Source: Acidimicrobiales bacterium (GTDB taxonomy: Bacteria > Actinomycetota > Acidimicrobiia > Acidimicrobiales > Iamiaceae). From it: DNA of 41,384 nucleotides. Of the stretch, positions 38,481-41,384 are shown one piece after another. Positions within the stretch are counted from its first letter, which is position 1. Each line of letters opens with the position of its first letter. The stretch spans positions 1 through 41,384 of the forward strand of contig DASQKY010000006.1 of the NCBI GenBank assembly GCA_035630295.1. The letters run 5' to 3'. A program made the translations under genes and the position numbers. The notes under the pieces were generated by a model. That model ran no database searches. It had not been told where the DNA came from and worked only from the letters and a program-made list of their open reading frames with translations.

Positions 38481-38557
38481 GAGAGGTCGTGACTGGCGTC
38501 GTGAGGTGGATGCAACCACCGGGGAGCGACCTCGCAGCCGTGCCGAACGCCTGGGCC
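38481..38557 (+). ncRNA. ZTP (pfl) riboswitch upstream of glyA
   Basis: The conserved blocks of the pfl RNA are all present in order: TCGTGACTGGCG (38487-38498), a GGTGG/CCACC hairpin (38505-38509 with 38516-38520), CCGGGGAGCGACC (38519-38531), and ACGCCTGGGC (38547-38556). P1 is GAGGTCG (38483-38489) with CGACCTC (38527-38533). The pseudoknot pairs GGCG (38495-38498) with CGCC (38548-38551). This class binds ZTP/ZMP, which signals 10-formyl-THF shortage, and turns on one-carbon genes such as glyA. The ribosome-binding site (AAAGGGAG) follows within 20 bases, so translational control is plausible; no T-run terminator is seen. Confidence 0.9.
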
Positions 38558-38579
38558 GTTCCACCAAAGGGAGCACCCC

Positions 38580-40079
38580 ATGGCCGCTGGCACCTTGTTG
38601 AGCACCTACCTGGCGAGGTTCGACATCCCGACCGAGGCGATCTCGCCCGAGACGGTCGCCTTCGCCGTGGCCCTGGACGCGGTGGCGGCGGTCGAGCCAG
38701 CGGTGGCTGATGCGATGGTGCGCGAGCTGGCCGATGAACGACGCCACCTCAAGTTGATCGCCAGCGAGAACTTCGCCAGCCCGGCGGTGCTGTTGGCCAT
38801 GGGGAGCTGGCTGAGCGACAAGTACGCGGAGGGCAGCCCGGGTCGGCGGTTCTACGCCGGTTGCGAGAACGTCGATGTCATCGAGGCCCGCGCCGGTGAG
38901 CTGGCTCGGGAGCTGTTCGGGGCGGATCACGCGTACGTGCAGCCCCACAGCGGCATCGACGCCAACCTGGTGGCCTTCTGGGCGGTGCTATCCCAGCGGG
39001 TGGAGTCACCGGCGTTGGAGCGTCTCGGCGCGGGGCACGTGAACGACCTGTCCGACGCGGATTGGGAGGCGTTGCGCCGCGAACTGGGTGACCAGACCTT
39101 GCTGGGCATGTCGCTCGAAGCCGGTGGCCACCTCACCCACGGCTTCCGTCCCAACGTGTCGGGCAAGCTGTTCCGGCACCGCTCCTACGGTGTCGACCCG
39201 CAGAGCTTCCTCATCGACTACGACGAGGTCCGCCGCCGGGCCCACGAGGAGCGGCCGTTGATCCTGATCGGCGGCTACAGCTCCTACCCCCGGCTGGTCG
39301 ACTTCGCCGTCATGCGCGAGATCGCCGATGAAGTCGGCGCCACGCTCATGGTCGACATGGCCCACTTCGCGGGGCTCGTCGCCGGCCGGGTGCTGACCGG
39401 CGATCACGACCCGGTGTCCCACGCCCAGATCGTGACGACTACGACCCACAAGACCCTACGAGGCCCCCGAGGAGGCCTCGTGCTCTGCGACGCGGACCTC
39501 GCCGAGACGGTCGACCGGGGCTGCCCGCTGGTGCTCGGCGGCCCCCTGCCCCACGTCATGGCGGCCAAGGCCGTCGCCCTGTCCGAAGCATCCGAGCCGT
39601 CCTTCGCTGGCTACGCCGCGGCCGTGGTCGACAACGCTCGTACCCTGGCCGACGGGTTGATGGTCCGCGGCGTCCCGGTGGTCACCGGTGGCACCGACAA
39701 CCACATCGTGCTCCTCGACGTCCGCCCCTACGGGCTCACCGGTCGTCAGGCCGAAGCAGCGCTGCGGTCCGCGGGCGTCACCATGAACCGCAACGTCGTC
39801 CCCGACGAGACCAACGGCGCCTGGTACACCAGCGGCCTCCGCCTCGGCACGCCCGCACTGACGACCCTGGGCATGGGTCCCGCCGAGATGACCGAGATCA
39901 GCGACATCATCGCAAGGGTCCTCCGCAGCACCCGACCAGGTGTCATCGCGTCCGGCAACCGCCAGGGCCAGCCGTCGCGCGTGCACTACCAGCACGACGC
40001 GGGCATCACCGACGAGGCCCGCACCCGGGTCGACGACCTCCTCACCCGTCACCCGCTCTACCCCGACATCGAGCTGTAG
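38580..40079 (+). CDS. glyA: Serine hydroxymethyltransferase (long form)
   Basis: A 499-residue PLP enzyme interconverting serine and glycine with THF and 5,10-methylene-THF. It carries [18 protein letters not shown] (substrate site), [45 protein letters not shown], and [14 protein letters not shown] with the PLP Lys. It is longer than the common 420-430 residues: about 40 extra at the N-terminus and an insert (about 140-190, [20 protein letters not shown]) before [15 protein letters not shown]. Such long forms are known. The ATG follows AAAGGGAG. It is controlled by a ZTP riboswitch. Codon use seems less GC-biased at third positions than in neighbours to the left. Confidence 0.96.
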   Translation: MAAGTLLSTYLARFDIPTEAISPETVAFAVALDAVAAVEPAVADAMVRELADERRHLKLIASENFASPAVLLAMGSWLSDKYAEGSPGRRFYAGCENVDVIEARAGELARELFGADHAYVQPHSGIDANLVAFWAVLSQRVESPALERLGAGHVNDLSDADWEALRRELGDQTLLGMSLEAGGHLTHGFRPNVSGKLFRHRSYGVDPQSFLIDYDEVRRRAHEERPLILIGGYSSYPRLVDFAVMREIADEVGATLMVDMAHFAGLVAGRVLTGDHDPVSHAQIVTTTTHKTLRGPRGGLVLCDADLAETVDRGCPLVLGGPLPHVMAAKAVALSEASEPSFAGYAAAVVDNARTLADGLMVRGVPVVTGGTDNHIVLLDVRPYGLTGRQAEAALRSAGVTMNRNVVPDETNGAWYTSGLRLGTPALTTLGMGPAEMTEISDIIARVLRSTRPGVIASGNRQGQPSRVHYQHDAGITDEARTRVDDLLTRHPLYPDIEL

Positions 40080-40369
40080 TCGGCACTGGCCAGTCGGTGT
40101 GCCACGACATGTCGAGGTCGACTCGACCGTCGCGGACCCGGCGTTGGGTGATGGCCTCGGCGGGCCGATCAGCGGAGCGTTGTGGGACATTGGTCCGTCA
40201 CGCCCGCGCCGACCCAGATCGCCGAATCGGTCGAGCGCTCGGTCTGCGGTCTGGTTCGCACCACGAGGGTGTTGAGTAGGTGCGATCGGGGCGCCGATGA
40301 GAATGGCGCCGGCAGTCGTCTGAGCACGGTGCGGTGAACGCGCGGAGCGCATCAAGGGAGAGCAACGAG
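40080..40369. other. Intergenic region after glyA
   Basis: About 290 bp with no supported gene. ACTGGCCAGT (40085-40094) just after the stop and a GGCGCC...GGCGCC hairpin (40290-40310) are the only dyads noticed. The promoter of the RibD-like gene should lie here, but no clear hexamers are seen. Confidence 0.4.
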
Positions 40370-40939
40370 ATGAGACCACTTCGATACTCGATCAACGTCA
40401 CGCTCGACGGCTGCTGCCATCACGAGGCAGGGCTCCCCCCCGACGAGGAGTCGATGCGCTACTGGACCGCTGAGATGGAACGAGCCGATGCCCTGCTCTT
40501 CGGCCGGGTGACCTACGAGATGATGGAGTCGGCGTGGCGGCGGCCGGCCACCGGCTCGTGGCCTGACTGGATGGGTGAATGGGAGATCCCGTTCGCCGAG
40601 ACGATCGACCGGGCGAAGAAGTACGTCGTGTCGAGCGCGCTGAGCGCGGTCGATTGGAATGCCGAGCTGGTGCGGGGCGACTTGGGGCAAGCGGTTCGGC
40701 GGCTCAAGCAGGAGCCAGGCGAGGGCCTGTGGGTGGGTGGCGTGACGCTCCCCCTGGCGTTGGCGGATCTGGGACTGATCGACGAGTACGAGTTCCTTGT
40801 GCATCCGGTCCTTGCCGGACACGGGCCGACGTTGCTCGCCGGTCTGCGTGAGCGCATCCAGCTCGAGCTCGTGGATCGCCACGAGTTCCGGTCGGGGGCG
40901 GTCGCCCGGCGATACCGGCCCACGCGAGCTCCCGCCTGA
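40370..40939 (+). CDS. RibD C-terminal / dihydrofolate-reductase-like protein
   Basis: A 189-residue protein of the DHFR/RibD-C superfamily, probably an NADPH-dependent reductase. It opens with LRYSINVTLDGCCHHEAG and has ADALLFGRVTYEMMESAW (cofactor-side helix), KKYVVSSALSAVDWNAELV, the glycine motif GLWVGGVTLPLALADLGLIDEYEFLVHPVLAGHG, and a terminal beta-strand pair. These proteins are common in actinobacteria as one-domain copies outside riboflavin operons, and their substrates are mostly unknown; it should not be called DHFR or RibD without assay. The ATG follows AAGGGAGA about nine bases upstream; an ATG 12 codons earlier is possible. Confidence 0.87.
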   Translation: MRPLRYSINVTLDGCCHHEAGLPPDEESMRYWTAEMERADALLFGRVTYEMMESAWRRPATGSWPDWMGEWEIPFAETIDRAKKYVVSSALSAVDWNAELVRGDLGQAVRRLKQEPGEGLWVGGVTLPLALADLGLIDEYEFLVHPVLAGHGPTLLAGLRERIQLELVDRHEFRSGAVARRYRPTRAPA

Positions 40940-40964
40940 CGGAGCTTGCCCGAGGGGCGTGCGG

Positions 40965-41219
40965 TCAAGCCGGTGCGTTGGTGCGCACCTCGGGCGCGAC
41001 TCGGGGCGCTTGGTCGCCCGACTCCCAGCGCAGGAGGTCGCCGGGCTGGCAGTCGAGGACCGCGCACAGCGCGTCGAGGGTGCTGAACCGTACGGCCTTG
41101 GCCCGACCGTTCTTGAGCACGGCGAGGTTGGCGGGAGTGATCCCGACGCGCTGGGCGAGCTCACCCACGGACATCTTGCGCCTCGCCAGCATGACGTCGA
41201 CGTCGACGACGATCGGCAT
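40965..41219 (-). CDS. Small XRE-family HTH regulator (YozG-like)
   Basis: An 84-residue Cro/C1-type repressor-like protein. VDVDVMLARRKMSVGELAQRVGITPANLAVLKNGRAKAVRFSTL is the helix-turn-helix, and ALCAVLDCQPGDLLRWE is the usual end of YozG-type regulators. The start codon overlaps by one base the stop of an upstream membrane-protein gene (TGATG), so the two are coupled. In such pairs the membrane protein is a DUF2975 protein and the regulator may answer to it. Confidence 0.92.
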   Translation of the reverse strand: MPIVVDVDVMLARRKMSVGELAQRVGITPANLAVLKNGRAKAVRFSTLDALCAVLDCQPGDLLRWESGDQAPRVAPEVRTNAPA

Positions 41220-41384
41220 CAGATGACCTCGTCGAGCTCGGCTCGCAGATCGTGCGCTTCGACGTCGCGCGAGATCGCCTGCGCGAGCACCGTCCGGAGC
41301 ACGAGCACGACGAGCCCGATCCCCGCCGCGACGAGCGCACCACCGCAGACGAGCAGCACCATGCCCGGCGGGACGGCATCGCCC
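41219..41384 (-). CDS. DUF2975-like membrane protein, C-terminal end (cut by window edge)
   Basis: The frame that ends at 41219 stays open to the window edge and encodes a hydrophobic helix (PPGMVLLVCGGALVAAGIG, LVVLVL) followed by RTVLAQAISRDVEAHDLRAELDEVI and stop. This end matches DUF2975 proteins, which have four helices and usually sit directly before a YozG-like HTH gene, as here. Only about 54 residues are visible. Confidence 0.75.
   Translation of the reverse strand, partial: GDAVPPGMVLLVCGGALVAAGIGLVVLVLRTVLAQAISRDVEAHDLRAELDEVI

Noticed and set aside
38350-38601. Plus-strand frame of 83 codons before glyA
   Set aside because: It runs through the ZTP riboswitch and into the glyA start; the RNA explains the conservation better.

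Overview
The window is very GC-rich and gene-dense. GTG starts are common, stop and start codons often overlap as GTGA or ATGA, and several genes appear to have leaderless promoters (TANNNT six or seven bases before an ATG or GTG). With a Ku/LigD-polymerase pair, a GpgS-type glucosyltransferase next to a FolP2-like protein, an F420-type (Ddn-like) reductase, fused isobutyryl-CoA mutase and an ice-binding/sortase pair, this fits a high-GC actinobacterium. My guess is class Acidimicrobiia, but nothing here proves the taxon. I see no rRNA, tRNA, CRISPR array, insertion sequence or phage gene.

Layout. 1-1.7 kb: end of an HMG-CoA-synthase-like/DUF35 protein and its thiolase partner. 1.7-4.4 kb: a small GNAT and two divergent AI-2E-family membrane proteins that share one symmetric -10 element. 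4.5-8 kb: two unknown genes, a heptamer repeat, a DUF4262 protein, Ku and an EEP-family phosphatase/nuclease. 8.1-12.1 kb: a nitrite-assimilation island with a siroheme nitrite/sulfite reductase, a formate/nitrite transporter and a divergent uroporphyrinogen-III-synthase/winged-helix regulator of the NnaR type. The reductase and the regulator each carry a GlnR-like box exactly 10 bp upstream of the -10. 12.2-16.5 kb: purU, a double CaiB-type CoA transferase and a CitE-like lyase. 16.5-20.7 kb: an iron-type ABC importer (lipoprotein, fused permease, ATPase). 20.7-25.6 kb: a promoter with a strongly folded leader, then an APH-like phosphotransferase and an SDR. A single-chain tandem MarR protein and a PaaK-like CoA ligase follow on the other strand. 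25.8-31.4 kb: IcmF, FolP2-like, GpgS and a Ddn-like protein. 31.4-35.1 kb, minus strand: LigD polymerase domain and a CBS protein, then a coupled operon of sigma factor, Ogt, 2OG-Fe(II) oxygenase and Ada zinc domain that looks like a DNA-alkylation-repair unit. 35.3-38.3 kb: a small acidic protein, a P-loop kinase-like protein, and an ice-binding surface protein coupled to a class F sortase. 38.4-41.4 kb: a ZTP riboswitch in front of glyA, a RibD/DHFR-like protein, and an HTH/DUF2975 pair cut by the window end.

How parts work together. The nitrite island joins reduction, transport and a regulator whose enzymatic domain belongs to the siroheme precursor pathway. GlyA and PurU both handle one-carbon folates, and the ZTP riboswitch ties GlyA to 10-formyl-folate and purine status. 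The CoA ligase, CoA transferase, CitE-like lyase, SDR, APH-like protein and IcmF suggest organic-acid or branched acyl-CoA metabolism. Ku and LigD-Pol are the two core non-homologous end-joining parts, lying about 24 kb apart.

The most interesting points are the matched GlnR-box promoters, the sigma-led alkylation-repair operon with an Ada domain that lacks the expected methyl-acceptor cysteine, the structured leader at 20.86-20.97 kb, the tandem MarR protein, and the ZTP riboswitch.
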